Assembly (NCBI RefSeq): GCF_003952465.1
Contig: NZ_CP034448.1
Span: 5,371,001-5,435,000, forward strand
Length of the DNA stretch: 64,000 nt
Origin: Mesorhizobium sp. M1B.F.Ca.ET.045.04.1.1
Lineage (GTDB): Bacteria > Pseudomonadota > Alphaproteobacteria > Rhizobiales > Rhizobiaceae
Direction: 5' to 3'
Shown piece by piece: positions 7,656 through 17,013 of the stretch (its first letter is position 1; each line of letters opens with the position of its first letter). The translations under genes were made by a program, and so were the position numbers. The notes under the pieces were generated by a model that searched no databases, was not told the DNA's origin, and saw only the letters and a list, made by a program, of their open reading frames with translations.

Positions 7656-10600
7656 ATGGCTAAGAAACCGACGACGACCAAATCCCTCGAGAGCGACGTA
7701 GCCGCGGAGCTGGAAAAGGCGCTTGACCTTGACCTCAACGGCGACGAAGGCGGGCTCGACATGGCGGCGTCGATGGAGGATCTCGAGGCCCAGATATCGG
7801 CGGCCGCGGACGAATTGGCGCGCGAAGGCCGCAGCCAGAGATCAGAGCCTGCAAATGAGCCTCAGGCGGCGAAGGCGGCACCTCAGCCGAAGCCGGCGGA
7901 GTTGCGCCCGGTCGAATCGCGCGCCTCGCAGCCGAACGGTTTCACGCCGGCTCCTGCCGCTTTCACGCCGGCCAATGACGATCGCCAAAAGGATTACCGG
8001 ACGCTTCTGCACGGCCTCAACCGGCGTGCGTCGAGCACCGTCTACTGGGTGATAGCGTTCATTTCGCTCGCCTGGATCGCGGGCGCCGGCGGCCTCGCCA
8101 ACCTTCTGTTCGGCCCAGGCATCTGGAAGATCCGCACCTTCGACCAGTTCTTCGCCCGCCCCGAGCTGATCGGGCTGGCGGTCGCCGCGATTATCCCGGT
8201 CATTCTGTTCTGGGCCTTCGCCGCGATGATCCGGCGTGCCCAGGAAATGCGCATCGCCGCGCAATCGATGACCGAAGTGGCCTTCCGCCTTGCCGAGCCG
8301 GAAAACCTTGCCCAGGACCGCGTCATGATGATCGGCCAGGCCGTTCGCCGCGAGGTGGCGGCCATGGGCGAAGGTATCGAGCGCACTTTGGCGCGCGCCG
8401 TCGAGCTCGAAACCCTCGTCCACAGCGAAGTCAGCCAGATCGAGCGCTCCTATTCCGAGAACGAGGCCCGCATCCGCTCGCTGGTCGACGGGCTCGGTAG
8501 CGAACGCGAAGCCGTCGTGAGCCACGCAGAGCGCGTCCGCGCCTCGATACACGGCGCGCATGAGACGCTGCGCGACGAGATCGGCTCGGCCAGCGACATC
8601 ATTCGCGACTCGATCCTCAACGCCTCGACCAAACTGTCGATGACGATCAACAATTCCGGCGACACGCTGATCGATCGCATCAATGAAAGCTCGATGTCGA
8701 TCTTCGATTCGGTGGAAACCCGGCTCGATACGATCACCGACCGCCTGTCGACCTCGGGCGAGGCCTTCGCCAGCCTGCTCGACACCCGCATCGCCAAGCT
8801 GACCGATACCACCGACGGCCTCACCCGCTCGCTGACCGATCTGCTCGACGACCGCACCACCGGCATGGTCTCGCTGCTCGGCGGCGCCGCGCGCACGCTG
8901 AGCTCCGAGTTCGAAGCGAGTCTCACCGGCATCGAGCGGACGCTGGCCGAGCGCGGCCAGGCGCTGATCAGCGAGTTCCAGACGCGCGCCGAGGCGCTCG
9001 ACACCGGCACGCAGAAGCTCAACGCCGCGCTCGAGGCCCGCGCCCGCCAGATCAACGAAACCTTGGTCGAGCGCGCCCGCGAGATCGCCCACACCTTCGC
9101 CGAGAGCAAGGACCAGCTGTCGTCGATGATCGACCAGGGCAAGACCCAGATCGGCGCGGATATGGCCGACATCATCTCGTCGACCTCGTCCATGCTCGAA
9201 GCCCGTGCTACCGATTTCGCCGGTCGTATGGAGGCCGCACGCCACGTCGTGTCGCGGTCCTTCGACGCCGACATCCAGCGGCTTGCCGATGCCCGCGTCG
9301 GCATCGAGGAAGCCGTCGAAAACCACAGCCAAAAGCTTTCCGAGAGCCGCGACCGCATGGCCGCCGCGATGCAGGAGGACCTTGCGAGATTCGCCGAGGG
9401 TCGTGCCGAGATCGATGCAGCCGTAACCAATCAGGTGCAGAAGCTGGCGGAAGGCCGCGGTCTGATCTCGCGCGCCTTGGAAGAGGACCTGCGCAAGGTC
9501 AACGAGTCGCGCGCCGCCATCGATGCTTCGTTGGGCAGCCACCTCGAACAGCTCGAAGAGGGTCGCAACCGCCTCTCCCAGGCGTTGAATGAAGACTCCG
9601 GCAAACTCGTGCAAGCTCGTACATTGATTGATGAAATGGTTGCTGGCCATGTCGGCAAACTGGCCGAGGGACGCAACATTCTGGCGCGCGCGCTGGAAGC
9701 CGATCTCGGTAAGCTGTCAGACAGCCGCGCCTCGATCGACGGCCTCGTCGCCGGCCAGGTCGAGAAGATCGCCGAAGGTCGCGCGGTGCTCGCCAAAGCG
9801 CTCGAGACCGATATCGTCGGCATCCGGAACTTGATCGAGGCCCATTCCGCCAAGCTCGCCGAAGACCGGGGCGAACTCAGCCGCGCGCTGGAGAGCGACC
9901 TCGGCGGTATCCGTGGCCTGATCGACAGTCATGCCGGCAAACTCGCGGACGATCGCAGCCTGTTGTCGCAGACGCTGGAGGCCGATCTCGCCAAGCTCGC
10001 CGAAAGCCGCGCCTCGATCGACGGTCTGGTCGCCGGCCAGGTCGAGAAACTTGCCGAAGGGCGCGATATCCTGAAGCGCGCCTTGGAAGCGGACGTCAAT
10101 ACCATCAGGGGTGCCATCGCGGGGCATTCCGACAGGGTGCAGGAGGAACGCGCCCAGTTGTCGAAGGCCCTGGAGGCCGACCTGCAGACGGTCGGCGGCG
10201 CGATCTCCGATCACCAGAACAGACTCGTCCAGGATCGTTCGGTGCTGTCGAAGTCGCTCGAGGACGATCTCGCCAAGTTGGCGGAGAGCCGCTCCAGCAT
10301 CGACGGCCTCGTCGCCGGCCAGGTCGAGAAGCTCGCCGAAGGCCGCGATATCCTCAAGCGCGCCTTGGAGGCGGACCTCAATACCATCCAGGGCGCCATC
10401 GTCGACCATTCGCAGAAGATCAGCGACCATCGCGCCGAGCTGTCGCGCGCCCTCGATGCCGACATGGCCAATGCCAGCGGCCTCATGCAGACCCACGCCG
10501 ACAAGCTCTCGCAGGACCGTACGACGCTTTCCAAGGCCCTGGAGGACGACCTCGCCAAGCTCGCCGAGAGCCGCGCCTCGATCGACGGGCTGGTCGCCGG

Positions 10601-13600
10601 CCAGGTCGAGAAGCTCGCAGAAGGCCGCGATATCCTCAAGCGCGCCCTGGAAGCGGATCTGGCCAAGCTTGCCGAGAGCCGCACCTCGATCGACGGCTTG
10701 GTCTCCGGCCAGGTCGAGAAGCTTGCCGAGGGTCGCGATATCCTCAAGCGTGCGCTCGAAGCCGACCTGCAGAAGCTGGCCGAAAGCCGCTCCGAGATCG
10801 ACGCCGTCATTGCCGGCCATGTCGGCAAACTGTCGGAGGGCCGCGACATGCTGGCCCGGGCGCTTGAGGACGATCTCGCCAAGCTCGCCGAAGCGCGCAA
10901 GGACGTCGACCGCTCCGTGTCCGGCCACATCGACCAGATCGCGGCCAAAAGCAGCGACATCTCGGCGGCGATCGCTGCCGATGTCGAGAAGATCGAGCAG
11001 GCCTTCAGCCGCCAGACCGGCGTCATCGAGGAGCGCGCCGGCACCATGGAACGTGCGCTGTCGACCGGTGTCGACAATGTCCGCGGCGTTCTCGAAAAGA
11101 CCGCCGTCTTCGTTGCCGGCGCCCTGCGCGACAAAGTCATGGAAATCACCAGCACCCTGCATGAGCAGGCGGGTGCTGCCTTCAGCGACGCCGATCGCAA
11201 GATCGCCGAACGCGCCGAGCAGACTTCGGCTGCGCTGCTTGCCAGGGCCGAGGACATCGCCAATGCTTTCGAGGCGGCCGACCGCCGCCTGCACGAGCGC
11301 GCTCAGGATACGTCCAGCATGCTGATGGCCCGCGCCGACGATGCGTCCAATTCGCTCATGGCCCGGGCCGAGGAAACCGCAGACAAGCTGGCCGCCCGCG
11401 CCGGCGAGATCGCAGGCACTTTCGACGCCGCGGACCAGAAGCTGGTGGCCCGCGCGGTCGAAACGGCGCAGTCGCTGGCGGCGCGCGCCGGCGACATCCT
11501 GCGCAACTTCGAAGGCGCCGACGAGCGTCTCAGCATGCGTATCTCCGAATCGGCTGAAGCGCTGGCTGCCCGCGCATCGGATCTCGGCCGCATCTTCGAT
11601 GCCGCCGACCAGCATCTGATCTCGCGCATTGCCGAGGGCTCGGAAGCGTTGTCGTCGCGGGCGTCCGAAATTGCCCGCATCTTCGACGACGCGGACAACC
11701 GCCTGGTGTCGCGCATCGCCAGCAGCAGCTCGACCATCGGCGAACATACTGACGCGATTGTCGGTGCATTCGCCGCCACCGAGCAGCGCGTCGCCGATCG
11801 TGCCCGGCAGACCGGCCAGGAGCTCGCCGTCCACGCCCGCGAGATCGAGCAGGCGCTTGCCGGTGCCGACGAGCGGCTGGCGTCGAGCGCCGCCGCCGCG
11901 GCGGCCCGTGTCGAGGAGCAGGTTGCGAGCGTCGAGAACCGCCTCGCCTACGGCGCCGAAACGATGGGCCAGAAGCTCAACGAGCAGGTCACCGGCGCCG
12001 AGGCCCAGCTCATCTCGCGCGCAAATGTCATCGCCGAGACCTTCACGGCGGTCGGCCAGCATATCGGCCAGAGCACCAACGAGGCGGCAAAGACCATCGG
12101 CGCCAACACCCGTGAGCTCAACACCATGCTTGCGGCGCGCTCCGCCGAAATGTCGAGGATCCTCGACGAGACGGCGCGGCCCCTGGTCGAGCGCTTCGCC
12201 CAGGGCGGCTCCGAGCTGCAACGGAGTATGGAGGAAGTCACCGAACGGGCGACCGAGAAGCTGCGCAGCGAAAACGCGAACCTCGTCAACGCGCTTGCCA
12301 ACCGAACCGCCGAGACGCTTTCGGCGGTCGAAGGCGCGCGCTCGACGCTGGCCGACAGCGTTGCCGACCTCATCGGCCGCATGTCCACCTCCAGCGCGCA
12401 GCTCGGTCAGCTGATCGACCAGGCGGCCGTCAATCTCGGCCAGGTCGAGGAACGCCTCACCGGCAGCACGCAGAGCTTCGCCACGACCACGGAAAAGGCC
12501 GCCCAAACCTTCGCCAGCTCGGCACGTCTCGTCGATTCGAACACGACGCGGCTCACCGATCTGTCCTCGGCGACCTTGCGCGAGGTCGCCTCGATCGCGA
12601 CCAAGTTCGACGAGCACAGCCGCCTGCTGTCAAGCGCCTCGGACCTGCTGAGCTCCGCGCAGAGCAATCTCGAGCACACGCTGGAGCGGCAGTCTTCGCT
12701 GGAAGACCTCGCCGTCGGGCTGGTCAAGAAATCGGAAGACCTCGAGAAGGTCATGCGCTCGTTCGAGAGCCTCGTCGGCCAGACGATGCAGAACGCCGAA
12801 GGCCGCACGATGGAATCGGCGGAAAAGATCCGCACGGCCATCGCCGAGGTCGTCGATTCGGCGACGCGGCGCTTCGCCGACGCGACCGAGGAGATGCGGC
12901 GCACCGCGGGCTCGATCAAGAGCGAGCTCGACCTGACCCGCGCCGAGCTCAAGAAGGGCGTCATCGAGATGCCGGAGGAAGCCAAGGAATCGACCTCGGC
13001 AATCCGCCGCGCCGTCTCCGAGCAGATCAACGCACTCAAGGAACTGTCGGATATCGTTGCGAAATCCGGCCGCAGCGGCAGCAGCGAGACGGGCGAGCCG
13101 CGCGGCCTGCGCCCCGCGCCGCAGGCGCCTGCCCGCCCCGCCGAACAGCCGCTGCGCCGTCCGCCGGCGCCGCAGCCTCAAGCTGAGCGCCCAGCCCCAC
13201 AGGCACCGCTCGCCGAGACGACGCTGCGCGGCACGCTCGATCTCGAGCGTCCCGCGGAGGCGCCGCGCCGCGATCCCAACGGTCGCACGGCGCAGGGCGG
13301 CTGGGTGCGTGATCTCCTGACCAATGCCTCGCGTGAGGAAGAGCTGAAGCCGGCGGCGCCGGCGGAAGCGCCGCGCGCGGCGCCTGCCCAGCGCTCGCCG
13401 CTGCATGTCATGGAGTCGCTCAACTCGCTGTCCGTCGACATCGCGCGCGCCATCGACCATGACGCCTCGATCGAGTTGTGGAACCGCTATCGCCGCGGCG
13501 AGCGCGACGTCTTCACCCGTCGGCTTTACACGCTGAAGGGCCAGCAGACATTCGACGAGATCCGCCGCAAGTATCAGGCCGAAGCCGAGTTCCGCGCCGC

Positions 13601-13748
13601 CGTCGACCGCTACTGCGACGATTTCGAGAAACTGCTCAAGGACGTGTCACGCAACGACCGCGACAACATCATGGCGCAGACCTATCTGACGTCGGACACC
13701 GGCAAGGTCTACACCATGCTGGCCCACGCCAGCGGCCGCCTGCACTAA
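7656..13748 (+). CDS. giant membrane-anchored coiled-coil protein, growth-pole-ring (GPR/RgsE) type
   Basis: This 2030-residue protein is often annotated in rhizobia as kinesin-like or apolipoprotein-like. Its layout matches the growth pole ring protein of Agrobacterium and RgsE of Sinorhizobium, which organise unipolar growth. It has an acidic cytoplasmic N-terminus (1-128) and two transmembrane helices near 129-151 and 171-192. About 1600 residues of uninterrupted helix follow, then a Pro/Ala-rich linker (about 1805-1890) and a conserved globular C-terminus (about 1910-2030) containing IELWNRYRRGERDVFTRRLY. The rod holds 36-, 94- and 29-residue repeats described separately. No ATPase motif exists, so it is not a motor. 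It is a single gene with a terminator behind it. The GPR assignment is by architecture and taxon, not by alignment. Confidence 0.82.
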   Translation: MAKKPTTTKSLESDVAAELEKALDLDLNGDEGGLDMAASMEDLEAQISAAADELAREGRSQRSEPANEPQAAKAAPQPKPAELRPVESRASQPNGFTPAPAAFTPANDDRQKDYRTLLHGLNRRASSTVYWVIAFISLAWIAGAGGLANLLFGPGIWKIRTFDQFFARPELIGLAVAAIIPVILFWAFAAMIRRAQEMRIAAQSMTEVAFRLAEPENLAQDRVMMIGQAVRREVAAMGEGIERTLARAVELETLVHSEVSQIERSYSENEARIRSLVDGLGSEREAVVSHAERVRASIHGAHETLRDEIGSASDIIRDSILNASTKLSMTINNSGDTLIDRINESSMSIFDSVETRLDTITDRLSTSGEAFASLLDTRIAKLTDTTDGLTRSLTDLLDDRTTGMVSLLGGAARTLSSEFEASLTGIERTLAERGQALISEFQTRAEALDTGTQKLNAALEARARQINETLVERAREIAHTFAESKDQLSSMIDQGKTQIGADMADIISSTSSMLEARATDFAGRMEAARHVVSRSFDADIQRLADARVGIEEAVENHSQKLSESRDRMAAAMQEDLARFAEGRAEIDAAVTNQVQKLAEGRGLISRALEEDLRKVNESRAAIDASLGSHLEQLEEGRNRLSQALNEDSGKLVQARTLIDEMVAGHVGKLAEGRNILARALEADLGKLSDSRASIDGLVAGQVEKIAEGRAVLAKALETDIVGIRNLIEAHSAKLAEDRGELSRALESDLGGIRGLIDSHAGKLADDRSLLSQTLEADLAKLAESRASIDGLVAGQVEKLAEGRDILKRALEADVNTIRGAIAGHSDRVQEERAQLSKALEADLQTVGGAISDHQNRLVQDRSVLSKSLEDDLAKLAESRSSIDGLVAGQVEKLAEGRDILKRALEADLNTIQGAIVDHSQKISDHRAELSRALDADMANASGLMQTHADKLSQDRTTLSKALEDDLAKLAESRASIDGLVAGQVEKLAEGRDILKRALEADLAKLAESRTSIDGLVSGQVEKLAEGRDILKRALEADLQKLAESRSEIDAVIAGHVGKLSEGRDMLARALEDDLAKLAEARKDVDRSVSGHIDQIAAKSSDISAAIAADVEKIEQAFSRQTGVIEERAGTMERALSTGVDNVRGVLEKTAVFVAGALRDKVMEITSTLHEQAGAAFSDADRKIAERAEQTSAALLARAEDIANAFEAADRRLHERAQDTSSMLMARADDASNSLMARAEETADKLAARAGEIAGTFDAADQKLVARAVETAQSLAARAGDILRNFEGADERLSMRISESAEALAARASDLGRIFDAADQHLISRIAEGSEALSSRASEIARIFDDADNRLVSRIASSSSTIGEHTDAIVGAFAATEQRVADRARQTGQELAVHAREIEQALAGADERLASSAAAAAARVEEQVASVENRLAYGAETMGQKLNEQVTGAEAQLISRANVIAETFTAVGQHIGQSTNEAAKTIGANTRELNTMLAARSAEMSRILDETARPLVERFAQGGSELQRSMEEVTERATEKLRSENANLVNALANRTAETLSAVEGARSTLADSVADLIGRMSTSSAQLGQLIDQAAVNLGQVEERLTGSTQSFATTTEKAAQTFASSARLVDSNTTRLTDLSSATLREVASIATKFDEHSRLLSSASDLLSSAQSNLEHTLERQSSLEDLAVGLVKKSEDLEKVMRSFESLVGQTMQNAEGRTMESAEKIRTAIAEVVDSATRRFADATEEMRRTAGSIKSELDLTRAELKKGVIEMPEEAKESTSAIRRAVSEQINALKELSDIVAKSGRSGSSETGEPRGLRPAPQAPARPAEQPLRRPPAPQPQAERPAPQAPLAETTLRGTLDLERPAEAPRRDPNGRTAQGGWVRDLLTNASREEELKPAAPAEAPRAAPAQRSPLHVMESLNSLSVDIARAIDHDASIELWNRYRRGERDVFTRRLYTLKGQQTFDEIRRKYQAEAEFRAAVDRYCDDFEKLLKDVSRNDRDNIMAQTYLTSDTGKVYTMLAHASGRLH
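9300..10901 (+). repeat. in-frame 36-residue repeats with three 94-residue higher-order units (inside the coiled-coil gene)
   Basis: From codon 549 the protein is built of exact-length units. Four 36-residue units (108 bp each) occupy 9300-9731. Three 94-residue units (282 bp each) begin at 9732, 10014 and 10296. They are followed by 36-residue units at 10578, 10686 and 10794. Each 36-mer carries the core SIDGLVAGQVEKLAEGRD followed by ILKRALEADLAKLAESR. The copies at 10014, 10296, 10578 and 10686 are almost identical at DNA level over about 90-100 bp, so they are prone to recombination and to assembly collapse. Confidence 0.9.
11430..11951 (+). repeat. six in-frame 29-residue repeats (inside the coiled-coil gene)
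   Basis: Codons about 1259-1432 form six consecutive 29-residue units beginning ADQKL, ADERL, ADQHL, ADNRL, TEQRV and ADERL. The typical pattern is ADxxLxxRxxExxxxLxxRA followed by xxIxxxFxx. DNA identity between units is much lower than in the 36-residue array, so these are older duplications. The period of 29 residues equals eight helical turns. Confidence 0.85.
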
Positions 13749-13773
13749 GCCGGCCGGAGCGAGAGCACACAAG

Positions 13774-13803
13774 AAGGCGGGCCCAAAAGCCCGCCTTTTT
13801 TGT
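13774..13803 (+). terminator. rho-independent terminator of the coiled-coil gene
   Basis: A perfect 9-bp stem AAGGCGGGC/GCCCGCCTT (13774-13782 and 13789-13797) with a six-base loop runs into a T tract, 26 bp after the stop codon. It is a strong intrinsic terminator in the + direction. Confidence 0.9.
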
Positions 13804-13849
13804 CCTGGCAGCAAGCTCGTGACGCGATCTGCAATAGATATCGTCGGTA

Positions 13850-14030
13850 GGCGCCGCCCCTCATCCGCCTGCCGGCACCTTCTCCCCGTATAGTGACGGG
13901 GAGAAGGGGCTGATCGTCCGCCGGCCCCTTCCTGCAACGCTGGTGTTTGGCGAAATCATTGGTGACGGCGTCTTTCTCCCCGTCTCTATACGGGGAGAAA
14001 TGCCCGGCAGGGCAATGAGGGGCAGCGCCG
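13850..14030. repeat. large inverted-repeat intergenic element (CCTTCTCCCCGT family)
   Basis: About 180 bp with imperfect inverted ends. The left end reads GGCGCCGCCCCTCAT, then GCCTGCCGGCA and a stem CCTTCTCCCCGT/ACGGGGAGAAGG. The right end mirrors this, with TTTCTCCCCGT/ACGGGGAGAAA, then TGCCCGGCAGGGC and ATGAGGGGCAGCGCC. There is no coding capacity for a transposase, so it is MITE-like or a mosaic repeat. The same CTTCTCCC core recurs near 43.97 and 50.95 kb. The rest of the gap up to 14118 shows nothing else. Confidence 0.8.
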
Positions 14031-14118
14031 GCGTCTCTTAATTTAGCTAAGCTTGCCGCCCTGCATCTCGTTCTGGCTTGGCGCGAAGATCGGCTGTCGT
14101 TCGCCTCAGTGAGCGATA

Positions 14119-14721
14119 TCAGATCACCGAATCCGTCCAGCGGACGATGTCCTTTGCCGCCTGGCCGAAGGCGTTGTCCAGCGCGCCGACATAGGCGGCA
14201 TTGCCGCTGCCGGAGACCGGTGCGCTCGCCGTGAAGCTCTTCGAGGCGCGCACCTCGCCATTGCGGTCGTTGAGGACGCGCACGAACAGGTCGACATCGG
14301 CATGTTCGCCGCCATTGACCCGGACTTCAAAAGAGCGGACCTCGACGATGATCTGATAGTCGATCGCCAGCCCCTCGCCCGGCTTTCCGACGCCGGCGAA
14401 GCTGCCGGAACGCTGGAAGGTCTCGGCGAGCCTGGCCTGCACGATCAGCGGCAGGCGGTCCGCCCATTGCGCGCCCTTGAGGAACTGGATCGACTGGTCG
14501 GAGGGCCTGATCACGATGTTCTGGCTGTCCAGCGCCTTCAGCGCCGAAGGCTGAGCGATCAGGATCTGACGGCGGCTGTGGCCGCGCATTTCGACCGAAG
14601 GAGCCGAAAGCTCGAACGTATCGAGCGGCGCCGGTTTGCTTGCCAGTGCCGCGCAACCGGCGAGCGCCAACACGAGCGCCGCGGCGGCAACCGGCTTCAA
14701 CCACCCTCTACCCGACTTCAC
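14119..14721 (-). CDS. ABC-type transport auxiliary lipoprotein (PqiC-like, Mla system)
   Basis: A 200-residue lipoprotein. The signal peptide VAAAALVLALAGCAALAS ends in a clear lipobox LAGC (cysteine near residue 23), and the rest matches the ABC_trans_aux domain (LDTFELSAPS, RQILIAQPSALKALDSQNIVIRP, QWADRLPLIVQARLAETF, YQIIVEVRSFEV). Family members such as PqiC sit in the outer membrane and work with MCE proteins in phospholipid transport. It starts with GTG 14721 and is the last gene of the leftward mlaE-mlaF-mlaD operon, 79 bp after mlaD. This gives a complete four-component Mla-type set. Confidence 0.9.
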   Translation of the reverse strand: MKSGRGWLKPVAAAALVLALAGCAALASKPAPLDTFELSAPSVEMRGHSRRQILIAQPSALKALDSQNIVIRPSDQSIQFLKGAQWADRLPLIVQARLAETFQRSGSFAGVGKPGEGLAIDYQIIVEVRSFEVRVNGGEHADVDLFVRVLNDRNGEVRASKSFTASAPVSGSGNAAYVGALDNAFGQAAKDIVRWTDSVI

Positions 14722-14800
14722 GCGCGATCCCCGTTGTCCCCGGACCTTACGATCAACTTACAGCTGCAAGCCATGTTCTTGACGTTCGCAGCATCCGAAG

Positions 14801-16179
14801 TCAACGCCGCGCCCTGCCATCGAATTGCCGAACCTCTCCCTCGCCGCCCGTCAGGATGCGCTGCGGATTGCGGCTGAGGTCGGTCACTGCTTCCTCGATG
14901 CGGCTAATGGACCGCCGGCTGTCCTGCACCAGCGCTTCCACGTCCTGCAGCCCCGAGCCCGAGAAGCGCGCCAGATTGTCGGTGATGGTGCCGAGGCGAG
15001 CGTTCAGCGTGTCGGCGACCTGCTTGAAGGATTTCAGCGTCGCCCTGGCGTCGGCCATCACGCCGTTGGCCTCGCCGGACCCGAGAAGCTTGTCGACCTT
15101 TTCGAGGATGCCGTCGACGCGCACCGAAGCGTCGTTGAGGCGCTGCGCAAGCTGGCGGGCATTCTTGATGGTGTCGTTGATGTCGTCGGAGCGGTTGGCG
15201 ATCTTGTCTTGTCGGTGACCTTGGCAATGTCGGCGGCCGCCTTGTTGGCGCTGTCGCTCGCCTTCTGGATATTGGCCATCGCCGTGCGCACGTCGGCCGG
15301 ATCGATGCCGTCGAGCACGTTGTCGACTTTGGCGAGCGTGCCTTGCGTCTGCTTGGCGAAGTCGTTGATCGAGCCAACCGCCGTGTTGACGTTGTCGATG
15401 GTGGAGTCGAATTGCTTCGAGGTTTCCTTCAGGTTTGCGGTCACCGTGTCGACATTGGCGACGATGCTCTTGATCCGGTCCTTGTCGACCGAGTTGAGCA
15501 GCCCCTCGGCCGCCTTCAGCGTGCTGTCGAGTCGGCCCGACACATTCTGCAATTGCTCCGAAAGCGAGCTCACGGCGGACAGGAATTTGTCGATGCCGTC
15601 CGAATTCTTGGCCAGCGCGTCGGAGAAGGTCTCGACATTCTTGACGGTCTGCGTCAGCGGGCCGCGAACGTCCTTGGTGAAGCCCTCGAGTTCGGACAGC
15701 ACCTTGTCGGCGCGGGTGAAGATGTTCTGCGCCGTCTGCAACAAGTTGGTCACGGCCGACGGATTTGCGACGATCTCCGGAACCCGGCCTTCCTTCTCGG
15801 CCTGGTCGAGCAGCTTCACTTCCTTCGGATTGGCACCCCTGAGCTCGATATTGGCCTGGCCGGTAAGGCCCGCGAGCCCGATATCGGCCTGCGTCGACTT
15901 GGTGATCGGCGTCATGCGGTCGATCTCGGTGTCGGCGATGGCGACGGTCGGATTGTCGACGTCGATATAGACCCGTTTGACGTCGCCCACCTTGACGCCG
16001 TTGAACAGCACGAAGCTGCCGCGGCCAAGGCCCGAAGCGGAACCGGGAATGCGCACGCGCAAAAGTGTCGTCTCACCCCGTTCGCCGATCGCGGCGGTCC
16101 AGTAGACGAAGGCGAAGGCCGCGAGGATCGCGGCCAGCGTGAAGATGCCGACAATGACGTAGTTGGCTCTGGTTTCCAT
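14801..16179 (-). pseudogene. mlaD: MlaD-family MCE periplasmic lipid-binding protein, interrupted by a frameshift
   Basis: The first 325 or so codons encode an N-terminal membrane anchor (YVIVGIFTLAAILAAFAFVYW), the MCE domain (LLRVRIPGSASGLGRGSFVLFNGVKVGDVKRV), and a long helical domain rich in NV..T..L repeats. Around 15204-15213 a directly repeated TTGTC shifts the frame. The normal continuation (KIANRSDDINDTIKNARQLA, then GILEKVDKLLGSGEANGVMADARATLKSFKQV) is found intact in another frame down to the stop at 14801. Without compensation translation ends at 15058 with nonsense residues. Restoring the frame gives about 458 residues, normal for the rhizobial family. MlaD shuttles phospholipids between MlaFE and the outer membrane. 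The cause could be a 5-bp duplication, a single-base loss or an assembly error. Confidence 0.85.
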
Positions 16180-16193
16180 TGCCTCACTTATGG

Positions 16194-17012
16194 CTATGCG
16201 CGCGCCGCAAGATCAAGTTGCCGAGCGCGTTTTCCGCGGAAATAGGACTTTACCCACGGCTCCTCGCTCTTGAGCATATCGTCGATCGTGCCTTCGACCA
16301 GCACCCTCTTCTTGCCGAGCACCGCCACGTGGTCACAGGCGGTAAACAGCGTATCGAGGTCGTGCGTGACCATGTAGACCGTCAAATCCATCGTATCGCG
16401 CAGCTTGACGACCAGCTCGTCGAACTCGGCCGCGCTGATCGGATCGAGGCCCGAGGTCGGTTCGTCGAGAAAGACGATATCCGGATCGAGCGCCAGCGCG
16501 CGCGCCAGCGCCGCGCGCTTGATCATGCCGCCGGAAAGCTCGGAGGGGAATTTCTGCGCCGCATCGGGCGGCAGCCCGACCAGTTCGACCTTCAGCATGG
16601 CGAGCTCGTCCATCAGCGCCTTCGGCAGGTCCAGATATTCGCGCATCGGCACCTGCACGTTTTCCTGCACCGTCAGCGCCGAAAACAGCGCTCCGTGCTG
16701 GAAGAGAACGCCAAGCCGCATGTCGATGCGCAGGCGCTCGACCTCGCTTGCCTTGTCGACGTCGACGTCGAACAGCTTGATGGTTCCCGATTGCTTAGGC
16801 ATCAGCCCGAGGATGGTGCGCAAGAGCACAGACTTGCCGGCGCCGGACGCGCCGACGAAACCCAGGATCTCGCCACGCTTGATGTCGAGCGAAAGCTTGT
16901 CGAGGATCAGCTTGTCTTCGATGGCGACGGTGACGTCCCGAACCGAAAGCACGATCTCGCTTTCATCCGCGTTCTGCGTCGTCTGAGTTCCGTTGCCGTT
17001 CGCGATTGCCAT
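16194..17012 (-). CDS. mlaF: Mla-type ABC transporter ATP-binding protein
   Basis: The 272-residue ATPase powers the MCE lipid transporter. Visible motifs are Walker A GFVGASGAGKSVLLRTILGL, Q-loop region GVLFQHGALFSALTVQENVQ, ABC signature LSGGMIKRAALARALALDP, Walker B DIVFLDEPTSGLDP, and switch histidine VTHDLDT. The LFQHGALFSALTV and GLDPI sequences are characteristic of MlaF rather than of nutrient importers. It starts 1 nt after the mlaE stop and ends 14 bp before mlaD, so all three are one transcriptional unit. The protein is cytoplasmic and binds MlaE. Confidence 0.95.
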   Translation of the reverse strand: MAIANGNGTQTTQNADESEIVLSVRDVTVAIEDKLILDKLSLDIKRGEILGFVGASGAGKSVLLRTILGLMPKQSGTIKLFDVDVDKASEVERLRIDMRLGVLFQHGALFSALTVQENVQVPMREYLDLPKALMDELAMLKVELVGLPPDAAQKFPSELSGGMIKRAALARALALDPDIVFLDEPTSGLDPISAAEFDELVVKLRDTMDLTVYMVTHDLDTLFTACDHVAVLGKKRVLVEGTIDDMLKSEEPWVKSYFRGKRARQLDLAARA

Positions 17013-17013
17013 T

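Noticed and set aside
9300..10901. Tandem repeats considered as a CRISPR array
   Set aside because: The repeats are in-frame coding units of 108 and 282 bp with no unique spacers and no cas genes nearby.
9717..12617. 966-codon minus-strand open frame inside the coiled-coil gene
   Set aside because: It is a shadow produced by the repetitive, GC-biased codons of the real gene.
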